A stretch of 64,000 bases of DNA from Alphaproteobacteria bacterium (GTDB taxonomy: Bacteria > Pseudomonadota > Alphaproteobacteria > ATCC43930 > CGMCC-115725), in NCBI GenBank assembly GCA_028871055.1, contig JAGWON010000004.1, positions 1 to 64,000 of the forward strand, in the 5' to 3' direction. Numbering within the stretch: position 1 is the first letter of the stretch; every line of letters starts with the position of its first letter. A program made the translations under genes and the position numbers. The notes under the pieces are model-generated. The model was not told the origin of the DNA and did not search any database. It worked only from the letters and a program-made list of their open reading frames with translations. Of the stretch, positions 36,830 through 48,721 are shown one piece after another.

Positions 36830-38134
36830 TTAGCCCTGCCCCCAGGTCGCGACCATCAGGATCGTGGTGCCGGCCATCGCCAGCGTCGCCACCCAACCTG
36901 CCGCCGCCAAGGGCGCCGGCAGCACCAACTCGCCCATGACGCGGCGATTGCGCGCCAGCAGCATGGTCGCCAGCATGAGCGGTGTCACCGCGACGCCGTT
37001 CAATACGGCGCTCCAGAACAACGCCTTGATCGGGTCGAGCGGGGTCAGGTTCATACCGAGGCCAAGTGCCGTGGCGGTGGCGATCGCCCCGTAGAACGCC
37101 TTGGCGTTCATCGGCCGGCGGGCGAGACCGACCGGCCAATGCAGTGCCTCGCCGAGCGCATAGGCGGCGGAGCCAGCCAACACCGGCACGGTCAATAATC
37201 CGGTGCCGATAATGCCGAGCGAGAACACCGCGTAGGCGAAGGGTCCCGCGATCGGTCGCAGCGCCTCGGCCGCCTGCGACGAGGTGTCGATGTTCGTCAC
37301 GCCGTGGGTATGGAGTGTAGCGGCAACGGTCACGATGATGAACCAGCCGATGAGGTTGGAAAGGAACATGCCGATCCAGGTATCGACCCGAATGCGATGA
37401 AACTCGGCCACGGCATCCACCGATGAGCGCAGCAGCGGATGGGCGTGGCGGTCGCGGCGTTCCCTTTCCGCTTCGTCGGAGGATTGCCAGAACAACAGAT
37501 AGGGACTGATCGTGGTGCCGAGGACGGCTGTCAGGGCGAACGCCGAATCGAGCGTGATTGTCGGGCGGAACGTCGCGTCGATGACGGTACCCCATGGCAC
37601 GTTGACCGCGAGCGCCGCGGCGACATAGGCCAGAAGCGACATCGCCGTCCATTTCAGCAGACCGATGTAGCGCGCATAGCGCATATAGACTTCGGCTACG
37701 ACGCAGAACGCCGCGAACGCAGCGATATAGAGAAGCCGCGGCCCACCGACCAGCATGTGCACGACGTCGCCCATCGCGCTCAGGTCGGCGCCGATATTGA
37801 ACAAGTTAGCGCCGATCAGCAGCCACACCGCGCCGTGGAGCAACGCCGGGTGATAGTGGCGGCGCATGTTGCCGGCGATGCCGTGGCCGGTGACCCGGCC
37901 AATGCGGGCGCAAATTTCCTGGATCGCCGCCATCAGCGGAAAGCTAAAAAGCATCGTCCAGGCGAGGCCGTAGCCGAGCTGGGCGCCGGCCTGGGAATAC
38001 GTCGCGATGCCGCTCGGGTCGTCGTCCGACGCGCCGGTGATCAGGCCTGGCCCCAGGATCTGCCAGATGTGCCGCTTGCCGGAAGCGCCGTGCGGCGAAT
38101 GATTCGGTACAGCGCGCCCGCGGGTCATGCGCAC
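36830..38134 (-). CDS. NRAMP-family metal transporter with altered metal-site motifs
   Basis: A 434-residue protein with about 11 helices. Helix 1 carries [17 protein letters not shown], where canonical Nramp proteins have DPGN (here Asp39-Pro40-Ser41-Gly42), and helix 6 has [12 protein letters not shown] in place of the usual A-x-x-MPH. The metal-ligand Asn and Met are therefore both replaced. It belongs to the Nramp-related lineage in which such changes may mean a preference other than Mn/Fe (for example Mg), but this is inferred. Start is GTG 38134, or ATG 38128 two codons later. Converges on gcdH. Confidence 0.85.
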   Translation of the reverse strand: MRMTRGRAVPNHSPHGASGKRHIWQILGPGLITGASDDDPSGIATYSQAGAQLGYGLAWTMLFSFPLMAAIQEICARIGRVTGHGIAGNMRRHYHPALLHGAVWLLIGANLFNIGADLSAMGDVVHMLVGGPRLLYIAAFAAFCVVAEVYMRYARYIGLLKWTAMSLLAYVAAALAVNVPWGTVIDATFRPTITLDSAFALTAVLGTTISPYLLFWQSSDEAERERRDRHAHPLLRSSVDAVAEFHRIRVDTWIGMFLSNLIGWFIIVTVAATLHTHGVTNIDTSSQAAEALRPIAGPFAYAVFSLGIIGTGLLTVPVLAGSAAYALGEALHWPVGLARRPMNAKAFYGAIATATALGLGMNLTPLDPIKALFWSAVLNGVAVTPLMLATMLLARNRRVMGELVLPAPLAAAGWVATLAMAGTTILMVATWGQG

Positions 38135-38205
38135 AGCATGGCGGCAAACGCTCCGGCGTCAATCGTCACGCCGACTCGGAGCCACTTGCAAGCGGCGCGG
38201 CACCG

Positions 38206-38242
38206 AGAAAAGAAAACGGCCGGCCCCGCTGGGGACCGGCCG
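38206..38242 (-). terminator. intrinsic terminator after the MarR/LdtR-like gene
   Basis: On the minus strand CGGCCGG-T-CCCC and GGGGCCGGCCG form an 11-pair stem with one bulged base and a 3-base AGC loop, followed by TTTTCTTTTC (38216-38207). It sits downstream of the MarR gene stop (38268). Confidence 0.9.
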
Positions 38243-38267
38243 CGATCGCGGATGACGAAGGTTCCGC

Positions 38268-38747
38268 TCAGGCGGCCGTGGTGAACGCCAGATTGCGCGC
38301 ACCGAGCTCGACGGCCTGAGTCCAGAAGCGCTCGAGCCGGCGCAGCGTCTTGTGCGATTGGCTAAGCTCCTCGGCCGTCAACACGCCCTGGCCGAGCGCG
38401 GCGATATGCCGCTCGTGCATGGCGTTGAGCTTCTCGTGCAGCGCCAGACCCTTCTCGGTGAGGCGGACACGGACCGAGCGGCGATCGTGCGGCGAACGCT
38501 CCTGCACAATATAGCCGTTCTCCAGCATTTTCTTCACATTGTAGGAAACGTTGGAGCCGAGATAACAACCGCGCAGCGTCAACTCGCCTACGGTCATTTC
38601 CATATCGCCGATATTGTAGAGGATCATCGCCTGCACGTTGTTGATATCGTGCACGCCATTGGTATCGAGCTCGAGCTTCACCACCTCGAGGAACTGGCGG
38701 TGGAGACGCTCGACCAGCGCGATCACGTCCATATAGGCGGTTTGCAT
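38268..38747 (-). CDS. MarR family regulator, LdtR-like
   Basis: A 159-residue winged-helix protein. MTVGELTLRGCYLGSNVSYN is the recognition-helix region, and ERSPHDRRSVRVRLTEKGLA the wing with the MarR DxR signature. The HDINNVQAMILYNIGD block and YLGSNVSYN resemble LdtR, which controls an L,D-transpeptidase and stress genes in Rhizobiales. Transcribed alone: a strong terminator follows it and mmsB upstream ends 69 bases before its ATG. Confidence 0.85.
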   Translation of the reverse strand: MQTAYMDVIALVERLHRQFLEVVKLELDTNGVHDINNVQAMILYNIGDMEMTVGELTLRGCYLGSNVSYNVKKMLENGYIVQERSPHDRRSVRVRLTEKGLALHEKLNAMHERHIAALGQGVLTAEELSQSHKTLRRLERFWTQAVELGARNLAFTTAA

Positions 38748-38816
38748 TGCTGCCTCGGCTTACTGTGTTTGGACTCGTTACCGAGGATTTTAAGGGTCCA
38801 CGGGTTAATACATCAT

Positions 38817-39707
38817 TTAAGCGAAACTCTCCGGAGCATCGGCGATAAATCTGTACATCACGGAAAAGTCACGGGCGGCGAGGCCCGTCTCGCTTAACCG
38901 CTGGTAAAGGTCGGCGGCCCGACGGCCGAGTGGCGTCGCCGCGCCGGCGCTGGCCGCGGCCTCCATCGCCAAAGTCAGGTCCTTCAGCATCATCGCCGCG
39001 GTGAAGCCCGGCTGGTAATCGCGGTTGGCGGGCGACGTCGGCACCGGCCCCGGCACCGGACAATAGCTCGTCATCGACCAGCATTGGCCCGACGACTTGG
39101 ACGAGATGTCGAACAGCTTCTGCTGCGCGAGCCCGAGCTTGTCGGCGAGATTGAACGCCTCGCTCACCGCGATCATCGAGATGCCGAGGATCAGATTGTT
39201 GCAAATCTTCGCCGCCTGGCCCGCGCCCGACGCGCCAGCATGCACGGCCGTCTTGCCCATCGCCTGGAGTACCGGCAACGCGCGTGCGAACGCCGCGTCG
39301 CCGCCGCCGACCATGAAGGTGAGCGTCGCCGCGGCCGCACCGGCGACGCCGCCCGAGACTGGCGCGTCGAGCATGTCGAAACCGCGCTTCTGCGCCTCCG
39401 CCGCGACGGCGCGCGCGGTCGCCACGTCGATCGTCGAGCTGTCGATCAGCAGCGCGCCCTTGGCTGCGCTCGCCAGCACGCCACCGGCGCCGCGATAGAC
39501 CTCGTCGACATGCTTGCCCGCCGGCAGCATGGTGACGATCAGCTCTGCATCCTTCACCGCGCCGGCGACGCTTGCAGCGCGCGCGCCGGAAAAGTTGTCG
39601 AGCGCGGTCCGGATCACGTCGAAGCCGGTCACCGTGTGACCCGCCTTCAACAGGTTGGCCGCCATCGGCCCGCCCATGTTGCCGAGCCCGATGAAACCGA
39701 TGCGCAT
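38817..39707 (-). CDS. mmsB: 3-hydroxyisobutyrate dehydrogenase
   Basis: Oxidises 3-hydroxyisobutyrate to methylmalonate semialdehyde, a late valine step. 296 residues: GFIGLGNMGGPMAANLLKAG (NAD site), DAPVSGGVAGA (substrate) and catalytic Lys167 in GQAAKICNN. GGGGAGG lies 6 bases before the ATG and overlaps the stop of the preceding gene. Third in the operon after isobutyryl-CoA dehydrogenase and the HIBYL-CoA hydrolase. Confidence 0.95.
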   Translation of the reverse strand: MRIGFIGLGNMGGPMAANLLKAGHTVTGFDVIRTALDNFSGARAASVAGAVKDAELIVTMLPAGKHVDEVYRGAGGVLASAAKGALLIDSSTIDVATARAVAAEAQKRGFDMLDAPVSGGVAGAAAATLTFMVGGGDAAFARALPVLQAMGKTAVHAGASGAGQAAKICNNLILGISMIAVSEAFNLADKLGLAQQKLFDISSKSSGQCWSMTSYCPVPGPVPTSPANRDYQPGFTAAMMLKDLTLAMEAAASAGAATPLGRRAADLYQRLSETGLAARDFSVMYRFIADAPESFA

Positions 39708-39718
39708 GCGTTCCTCCC

Positions 39719-40789
39719 CTAGGAAAAGTGCAACTCGCGCGCGCCCAGATTCTTGAAATAGCCCGCGACCTCGGCCGCGCTCACTTCAGCGAGCGCGGCG
39801 TGTTGCCATTTCGGCGCGTTGTCCTTCTCGACCAGCAAGGCGCGAATGCCTTCGAAGAAATCGTGGCCCGCCATGACGTGCTGGGTCAAACGGTATTCGA
39901 GGGTCAGCGCCTCCTCCACGCTCATGCCCTTGCCGAGCTGCAATTGATGGAACGTCACCTTGAGCGAGATCGGCGATGCGCGCGCGATCGCTTCGCGTGC
40001 CTCCGTGGCCCAGGCGGACGTCTCACGGTCCAGCGTGGCGACGATCGCCTCGACCGAACGCGCCGCGAACACCCGGTCGATGTCTTGTTGGAATCCGGCG
40101 AGCGTGGACGTGCCCGCGTCGCCGGCGAAGCGCTCGAGCACGGCGTCGACCTGCGCGCGCGCATTGCCCGCTTCCCACGCAACGGCCGACAACGCATCGA
40201 TCAGTGCGGGCAGCTTGGCGCTCGCGACGTAATGGGTCGCGAAGCCGCAATAAAGCGCGTCGGCGGCGCCGATGCGGCGGCCGGTCAGCGCAAGATAGAG
40301 CCCCAGCCGGCCCGGGCACAGATTGAGAAAGCGGCTGGCGCCGACATCGGGAAACAATCCGATATGGACTTCGGGCATTGCGAACAGCGTCTTCTCGGTG
40401 GCGACCCGGTGCGAGCCGTTGACCGCGATCCCGGCGCCGCCGCCCATGACGATGCCGTCCATCAGCGCGACGTAGGGTTTCGGAAAACGATGCACCCGCG
40501 AAATCAACAAGTATTCTTCCCGGAAGAAGTCGGTCTTGTAATCGCCGGTGCCGGTCGGGCTCGTGCGCGTGTCGTAAATCGCGCGCACGTTGCCGCCGGC
40601 GCAAAACGCGCGGCCGCCCTCGCCCATCACTACGATCGCGTGCACTGCCGGATCCACGCCCCAGGCGACGAGTTGCGGGTCGAACTTGCGGTACATCGCG
40701 AGCGACAGCGTGTTGAGCGCCTTCGGACGGTTGAGCCGAACCACGCCGAGCCCGCCGCGGCGATCGAAGATGATCTCTTCGGCGGTCAC
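39719..40789 (-). CDS. 3-hydroxyisobutyryl-CoA hydrolase (enoyl-CoA hydratase family)
   Basis: Releases 3-hydroxyisobutyrate from its CoA ester in valine breakdown. About 356 residues, longer than simple crotonases as expected for HIBCH. FCAGGNVRAIYD and the MGGGAGIAVNGSHRVATEKT segment with MPEVHIGLFPDVGASRFL are conserved; the Glu of MPEV is a catalytic candidate. Start GTG 40789 lies 4 bases after the previous gene's stop; a frame to 41026 extends into it and is rejected. Confidence 0.92.
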   Translation of the reverse strand: MTAEEIIFDRRGGLGVVRLNRPKALNTLSLAMYRKFDPQLVAWGVDPAVHAIVVMGEGGRAFCAGGNVRAIYDTRTSPTGTGDYKTDFFREEYLLISRVHRFPKPYVALMDGIVMGGGAGIAVNGSHRVATEKTLFAMPEVHIGLFPDVGASRFLNLCPGRLGLYLALTGRRIGAADALYCGFATHYVASAKLPALIDALSAVAWEAGNARAQVDAVLERFAGDAGTSTLAGFQQDIDRVFAARSVEAIVATLDRETSAWATEAREAIARASPISLKVTFHQLQLGKGMSVEEALTLEYRLTQHVMAGHDFFEGIRALLVEKDNAPKWQHAALAEVSAAEVAGYFKNLGARELHFS

Positions 40790-40793
40790 CGCG

Positions 40794-41942
40794 CTATCGG
40801 TTCCTCTCCGAGAGCAATCGGCGCGCGATGATGACGCGCATGATCTCGTTGGTGCCTTCGAGAATCTGGTGGACGCGCAGATCGCGCAGATAGCGCTCGA
40901 TCGAATACTCTTTGATGTAGCCATAGCCGCCGTGAAGCTGGAGCGCCTCGTTGACGACGTCAAAGCCGGCATCGGTGGCGAGACGCTTGGCCATGGCGCA
41001 TTGCGTCGACGCCTCGGGATCGTCACGGTCGAGGGCGCAGGCGGCGCGTTGCACCATCAGCCGTGCGGCGTCGAGTTCGGTCGCCATGTCGGCGAGGCGG
41101 AACTGCAAAGCCTGGAACTCGGACAGCGCCTTGCCGAACTGCTTGCGCTGGCCCATGTGCGCCTGCGCCGCCTCGAGGCAGGCGCGCGCGCCGCCGATCG
41201 AACAGGCGCCTATATTGATGCGCCCGCCATCGAGCCCCATCATGGCGATCTTGAAGCCCTCGCCTTCCGCGCCGAGCCGGTTCGCCGCCGGCACCCGGCA
41301 GTTCTCGAACATCACCGTCGTCGTCGGCTGCGAGTTCCAACCGAGCTTCTTCTCCTTCTTGCCGAAGGCGAGGCCCTTGGTGCCTTTCTCAACCAGGATG
41401 CACGAGATGCCGCCCGGCCCATCGCCGCCGGTGCGGCACATCACGGCATAGACGTCGGATGCGCCGCCGCCCGAAATAAAGGCCTTGGTGCCGTCGAGCA
41501 CATAGTCGGCGCCGTCCCGGCGGGCGCGGGTTTTGAGCGCGGCCGCGTCCGAGCCCGAGCCCGGTTCGGTGAGGCAATAGCTCGCGCAATGCGCCATGCT
41601 GACGAGCTTGGGCAAAAACTTGGTGCGCTGCGCGTCGCTGCCGAAGCGATCGGTCATCCACGCAACCATGTTGTGGATCGAGAGGTAGGCGGCGGTCGAC
41701 GGACAAGCTGCGGCAAGCTCTTCGAAGACGAGCGTCGCCTCGAGCCGGCCGAGCCCGGCGCCGCCTGAAGCCTCGCGAACGTAAATGCCGGCGAAGCCCA
41801 GCGCCGCCGCCTTCCTGAGCGCCTCCACCGGGAAGATGCATTCTTCGTCCCATCGGGCGGCGTGAGGCAGGAACTCGGCGCGGGCGAATTCCTGCGCCGT
41901 GTCGCGGATCGCGCGCTGTTCCTCGGTGAGGGCGAAATCCAT
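40794..41942 (-). CDS. isobutyryl-CoA (acyl-CoA) dehydrogenase
   Basis: A 382-residue acyl-CoA dehydrogenase, closest in pattern to the ACAD8 isobutyryl-CoA group, turning isobutyryl-CoA into methacrylyl-CoA. YCLTEPGSGSDAAALKTRA and FISGGGASDVYAVM bind FAD; the catalytic base is Glu362 in HQILEGTNEIM. The N-terminus MDFALTEEQRAIRD supports the start at 41942. First of the valine operon; no enoyl-CoA hydratase for methacrylyl-CoA is nearby. Confidence 0.9.
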   Translation of the reverse strand: MDFALTEEQRAIRDTAQEFARAEFLPHAARWDEECIFPVEALRKAAALGFAGIYVREASGGAGLGRLEATLVFEELAAACPSTAAYLSIHNMVAWMTDRFGSDAQRTKFLPKLVSMAHCASYCLTEPGSGSDAAALKTRARRDGADYVLDGTKAFISGGGASDVYAVMCRTGGDGPGGISCILVEKGTKGLAFGKKEKKLGWNSQPTTTVMFENCRVPAANRLGAEGEGFKIAMMGLDGGRINIGACSIGGARACLEAAQAHMGQRKQFGKALSEFQALQFRLADMATELDAARLMVQRAACALDRDDPEASTQCAMAKRLATDAGFDVVNEALQLHGGYGYIKEYSIERYLRDLRVHQILEGTNEIMRVIIARRLLSERNR

Positions 41943-42127
41943 GGCGTCAGCTTGGGCGGCGGGCGAGCCAGGACATCGGCTTGCGATCGTCGGCGTCGCC
42001 GCCGTCGGGCGCAACTACAAGCGCCGCAACGACCGCTGCCAGCCTCACCTTCACACGCATGCGTCCTCCCCCGGCCCGATGCTAGCTCGCTCGCGGCGGA
42101 ACGCAATATCCGGGCTACAGTGACGCC

Positions 42128-42616
42128 ATGCAACCGCTCGCAATAGCCCAACTGCTGTTTCTGCTGACTCTGGCGAACGGCACGCCGGTCGTGGCCCGGT
42201 GGCTGTTACGCGACCGCTGGGCGTGGCCGCTGGACGGCGGCGTCAAGTTCGTCGACGGCCGCCCGCTCCTCGGCGCCACCAAGACCGTGCGCGGCATCGC
42301 TCTGGCGCTCGGCATCACGGCGGCTGCGGCGCCGCTCGTCGGCGTTTCAACCGCGATCGGTCTCCAGCTCGCCGGCGCGGCGATGCTCGGCGATCTGCTG
42401 TCGAGCTTCGTCAAGCGGCGGCTCGGCTTGCCGCCGAGCAGCCGCGCCATCGGCCTCGATCAGATTCCGGAAGCGCTGCTGCCCGCCCTCGTCTGCCAGC
42501 AAGCGCTGGCGCTCGACGCCGCCGATATCGTCGCCGCGACGGCAATCTTCTTCATCGGCGAAGTGGTGCTGTCCCGCCTGCTCTATCGCTGGCGCATCCG
42601 CGAGCGGCCGTATTAG
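42128..42616 (+). CDS. CarS-like CDP-archaeol synthase family (DUF46) membrane protein
   Basis: A 162-residue membrane protein of the family that contains archaeal CDP-archaeol synthase (CarS) and related bacterial proteins. LANGTPVVARWLL, PLDGGVKFVDGRPLLG, TKTVRG, and the signature GDLLSSFVKRRLGLPPSSRA followed by GLDQIPEALLP are conserved. In bacteria the substrate is not settled; it may be a cytidylyltransferase for another lipid alcohol or phosphatidate-like. The base composition matches its neighbours, so no sign of recent transfer. Confidence 0.85.
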   Translation: MQPLAIAQLLFLLTLANGTPVVARWLLRDRWAWPLDGGVKFVDGRPLLGATKTVRGIALALGITAAAAPLVGVSTAIGLQLAGAAMLGDLLSSFVKRRLGLPPSSRAIGLDQIPEALLPALVCQQALALDAADIVAATAIFFIGEVVLSRLLYRWRIRERPY

Positions 42617-42623
42617 CCGGCGC

Positions 42624-45663
<3,040 letters not shown>

Positions 45664-45682
<19 letters not shown>

Positions 45683-46563
45683 GTGAGCTCGTGCTTGTTG
45701 TGATGGAGATGCAGGAGCCGCGCGCCCGGGATCCGGGCGAAGCGCTGCGCGATCTCGAAATCGGTCGCGCCCTGGAATTTCACGGTGCAGACGAAGCGCC
45801 GCACGGTCCCTGCCCTCATCCACTTCTCGATCAGCGCATAGAGACGCGATGGGTAACATATCACGTCGGAGAACAGCCAATCGACCGGACCGATCGCGTC
45901 GGGCTCGAGCGCGAAAGCGCTCTGCCGCAAAACCGTAACGTTGGGCAGCTGCGTGACAGAAGGCGCGAGCGGCGCCTTGTCCACCGCCATCACGCGCGCG
46001 CCCAGCCGCGCCAGCACCCAACTCCAGCCGCCGGGGCTGGCGCCGAGGTCGAGGCAGGTCTCGCCCAGATGCGGACGCTCGCCGATCAGCGTGAACAGCT
46101 CCCACAGCTTCAGGTAGGCGCGGCTCGGTGCTGTCTTGTCCTCGACGAAGCGCGCCTCGCCGTTGGGAAAGGGACTCGAGCACTTGGCCGCCGCCAGCAC
46201 CGTATCGGCATCGAGCAGCGTCCACGAGCCGAGCGGCGCCGTTGGCGCCGGCACGCCGAAGCGCAGCGGCTTGGCCGAAACCTTGGTCAGCTTCTCGACG
46301 ATCAGCGCGGCGCGCCGGTGATATGCCGTCGGATAGAGCACCCAGTTGCGCTGGATGGCACGTAGCTGCTTGGCGGCATCGCCAATCGACGCGATCGTGA
46401 GCCGCCGCGGCGCGTGCCAGACGTTGGCGACCCACGCGACCGGGCGCGGCGGACCCTCGGCGATGACGAGCCGGCCATGCGTTTCGCGCACGGCGGCGCC
46501 GAGCTCGTGCTTGAGGTCGTTGACGAAACCGGCAGGCGCGAGGTAGCCCGTCGTCTCAGCCAC
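45664..46563 (-). CDS. RlmM-like SAM-dependent 2'-O-ribose methyltransferase
   Basis: A 299-residue Rossmann methyltransferase. CLDLGASPGGWSWVLARLGA is the SAM site (about 170-189). The K-D-K-E tetrad of ribose 2'-O-methyltransferases appears as Lys152, Asp233, Lys262 and Glu292. The domain order resembles RlmM, which modifies C2498 of 23S rRNA, although it is about 65 residues shorter than the E. coli protein, mainly at the N-terminal RNA-binding side. The start is GTG 46563, overlapping the preceding hydrolase by 8 bases. Confidence 0.85.
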
Positions 46564-47401
46564 GCAGGAAGTTCCGTACGCAGGCGATCTGGTCGGATAC
46601 GGTCAGCGACGGCGCGTGGCCCATGCCGGAGAACTCGACCAGCTTGGCGCGCGGCCCGCGCCGCGTCATCGCTTCGGCGTCGGCGCGGCGCAAGATGTCG
46701 CTATCGGCGCCGCGCAGCACCAGCGTCGGACAGGTGATGGCGTCGTAAGCGTTCCACAGCTTGACGTCGCGCACGAACCATCCCCGCTTGAAGGGCACCG
46801 CGATCTTGGGATCGTAGTTGAAGCCGAGCGTGCCGTCGGGCTTCGACCGCGCGCTCTGCTCGGCCATGCGGCGCCAGGTGCCGTCCGTCAGCATGCCGAA
46901 GCCGGCGAAGACCCAGCGCAGCGCCGCCTCCAGCTCGGCGAGGTCCTTGAAGCTGGGATCGCGGCCGACATAGCGGCGGATGCGTTTCAAACCCGCTTTG
47001 GCGATTAAGGGCCCGACATCGTTGATCACCAGCTTGCGGATGGGATTGTTGCGCTGCGCCGCCAGCGCCATGCCGACGATGCCGCCCATCGAGGTGCCGA
47101 CGATGTCGATCCGTTCGACGCCGAGCCGCGCGATCAGCGCAGCCACGTCGGCGGCATAGGTCTCGGTGACGTAATCGTGTGGATCGGCGAGCCAGTCGCT
47201 CTTGCCGCGGCCGGGGAAATCGAGCGCGACGACGCGAAACTCGGCGCTCAGGCTCTCGGCCAGCACGTCGAAATCGTGACCGTTGCGCGTCAGCCCATGC
47301 AGGCACAGGACCGTCGGCGCATCCGCCGGCCCGGGCCATTCGTAATAGGCGAGCCGGTAGAAACCGCGGCGGCCGAGGCAGGCGAGACTCCGCTCGATCA
47401 T
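46556..47401 (-). CDS. alpha/beta fold hydrolase
   Basis: A 281-residue alpha/beta hydrolase. LCLHGLTRNGHDFD (oxyanion), LDFPGRGKSDWLADPHDY, the nucleophile Ser104 in VGTSMGGIVG, an Asp in LRGADSDIL and the His in GMGHAPSL form the usual triad. Relatives include esterases and C-C hydrolases; no assignment is made. First of three overlapping minus-strand genes (8-base then 19-base overlaps). A longer frame to 48535 lies opposite the CoA-transferase and is rejected. Confidence 0.87.
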   Translation of the reverse strand: MIERSLACLGRRGFYRLAYYEWPGPADAPTVLCLHGLTRNGHDFDVLAESLSAEFRVVALDFPGRGKSDWLADPHDYVTETYAADVAALIARLGVERIDIVGTSMGGIVGMALAAQRNNPIRKLVINDVGPLIAKAGLKRIRRYVGRDPSFKDLAELEAALRWVFAGFGMLTDGTWRRMAEQSARSKPDGTLGFNYDPKIAVPFKRGWFVRDVKLWNAYDAITCPTLVLRGADSDILRRADAEAMTRRGPRAKLVEFSGMGHAPSLTVSDQIACVRNFLRG

Positions 47402-47509
47402 GGCACCAGCTTGCGCCGTCAGTGATCGAGCGATCAAGGATTGGACGGCGGGCGGCTCCTGGGCTAAGACCACGGGCCAAGAATCGGAACCGAGAGGAAC
47501 GAACAAAGG

Positions 47510-48661
47510 ATGGCCATCAAAGGGCCGCTCACGAGCATCACCGTCGTCGACCTGTCGCGCATCCTCGCCGGACCCTACTGCACCTTCCTGATGGCCGAGC
47601 TCGGCGCGCGCGTCATCAAGGTCGAGGCGCCGCCCAAGGGCGACGACGCGCGCGAATACGGTCCGTTCAAAGGCGGCAAGTCGACCTATTTCTCCTCGGT
47701 CAATCGCGGCAAGCAGTCGATCGCGCTCGACCTCAAGAAATCCGCCGATCAGCGCATCTTCGAGGCGTTGCTCGCGCGGGCCGACGTGCTGGTCGAGAAC
47801 TTCCGCCCCGGCACGATGGAGAAACTGGGCTACGGCTGGACGGACTTGCACGCGCGCTTTCCCAAGCTGATCTATGCCGCCGCCTCGGGCTTCGGTCACA
47901 GCGGGCCGTGGTCGATGCGTCCGGCTTACGACATGGTGGTGCAGGGCATCGGCGGCCTGATGTCGATCACAGGACATCCCGGCCAGCCGCCGGTGCGCAA
48001 CGGGATGTCGATCGGCGATATCGGCGCCGGTCTTTATACCGCGGTCGCGGTCAATGCCGCCCTCGTCCACCGCGAACGCACCGGCGAGGGCGCGAAGGTC
48101 GACGTCGCGATGTTCGATTGCCAGCTCGCGCTGCTCGAGAACGCGATCATGCGCTATACCGTCACCGGCGAGGTGCCGGGACCGCTCGGCGCGCGCCATC
48201 CGACCATCACGCCGTTCGAGGCCTTCGCCACGTCCGACGGCTACGTCATCATCGCCGCCGGCAACGACGTTACCTTCGGCCGGCTCGCCGCCGCGCTCGG
48301 CCAGCCGGCGTTGGCGCAAAACCCCGATTACGCCAGTAACGAGAAGCGGCTTGCCAACCAGCCCAAGCTCAAGGCCGAGATCGAGAGCGTGCTGAAGCGC
48401 AAGCCGACAGCGCATTGGCTCATCGCGTTCGAGCAGGCGGGCATTCCGGCCGGCCCGATCAACAATGTCAAGCAGGCGATCGAGCATCCGCAGGTCGCGC
48501 CGCGCAACATGCTGGTGACGGTCGAGGATCCGCAATCAGGCACGCTCAGGCTCGTCGGCAATCCGATGAAGATCTCGGGCATGGCCGATCCCGCAACGCG
48601 CGACCCGGCGCCCGACCTCGACGCCGATCGCGCCGCCATCCTCAAGGAGTTGGGGCTTTAA
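47510..48661 (+). CDS. class III CoA-transferase (CaiB/BaiF family)
   Basis: A 383-residue family III CoA-transferase. DLSRILAGPYCTFLMAELGA at the N-terminus, RGKQSIALDLK, ENFRPGTMEKLG and the catalytic Asp170 in MSIGDIGAG are present. Typical donors are acetyl- or succinyl-CoA and acceptors organic acids; the true substrate is unknown. Next to the aldehyde dehydrogenase 60 bases downstream, which may supply or use the same acid. Divergent from the hydrolase operon (108-base gap). Confidence 0.9.
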   Translation: MAIKGPLTSITVVDLSRILAGPYCTFLMAELGARVIKVEAPPKGDDAREYGPFKGGKSTYFSSVNRGKQSIALDLKKSADQRIFEALLARADVLVENFRPGTMEKLGYGWTDLHARFPKLIYAAASGFGHSGPWSMRPAYDMVVQGIGGLMSITGHPGQPPVRNGMSIGDIGAGLYTAVAVNAALVHRERTGEGAKVDVAMFDCQLALLENAIMRYTVTGEVPGPLGARHPTITPFEAFATSDGYVIIAAGNDVTFGRLAAALGQPALAQNPDYASNEKRLANQPKLKAEIESVLKRKPTAHWLIAFEQAGIPAGPINNVKQAIEHPQVAPRNMLVTVEDPQSGTLRLVGNPMKISGMADPATRDPAPDLDADRAAILKELGL

Positions 48662-48721
48662 GGCCCGCCTTGCCCTGGCCTAAGATCGGCGCCAAGCCGT
48701 AGTCCCAGGGAGGGCAAACCG

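Noticed and set aside
38128-38134. Two possible starts for the NRAMP gene (GTG 38134 and ATG 38128).
   Set aside because: No ribosome binding site clearly separates them; I kept the longer version, but the choice changes only two residues.
42128-42616. Horizontal transfer from archaea of the CarS-like gene.
   Set aside because: Base composition and codon use match the neighbours, and related proteins are known in bacteria.
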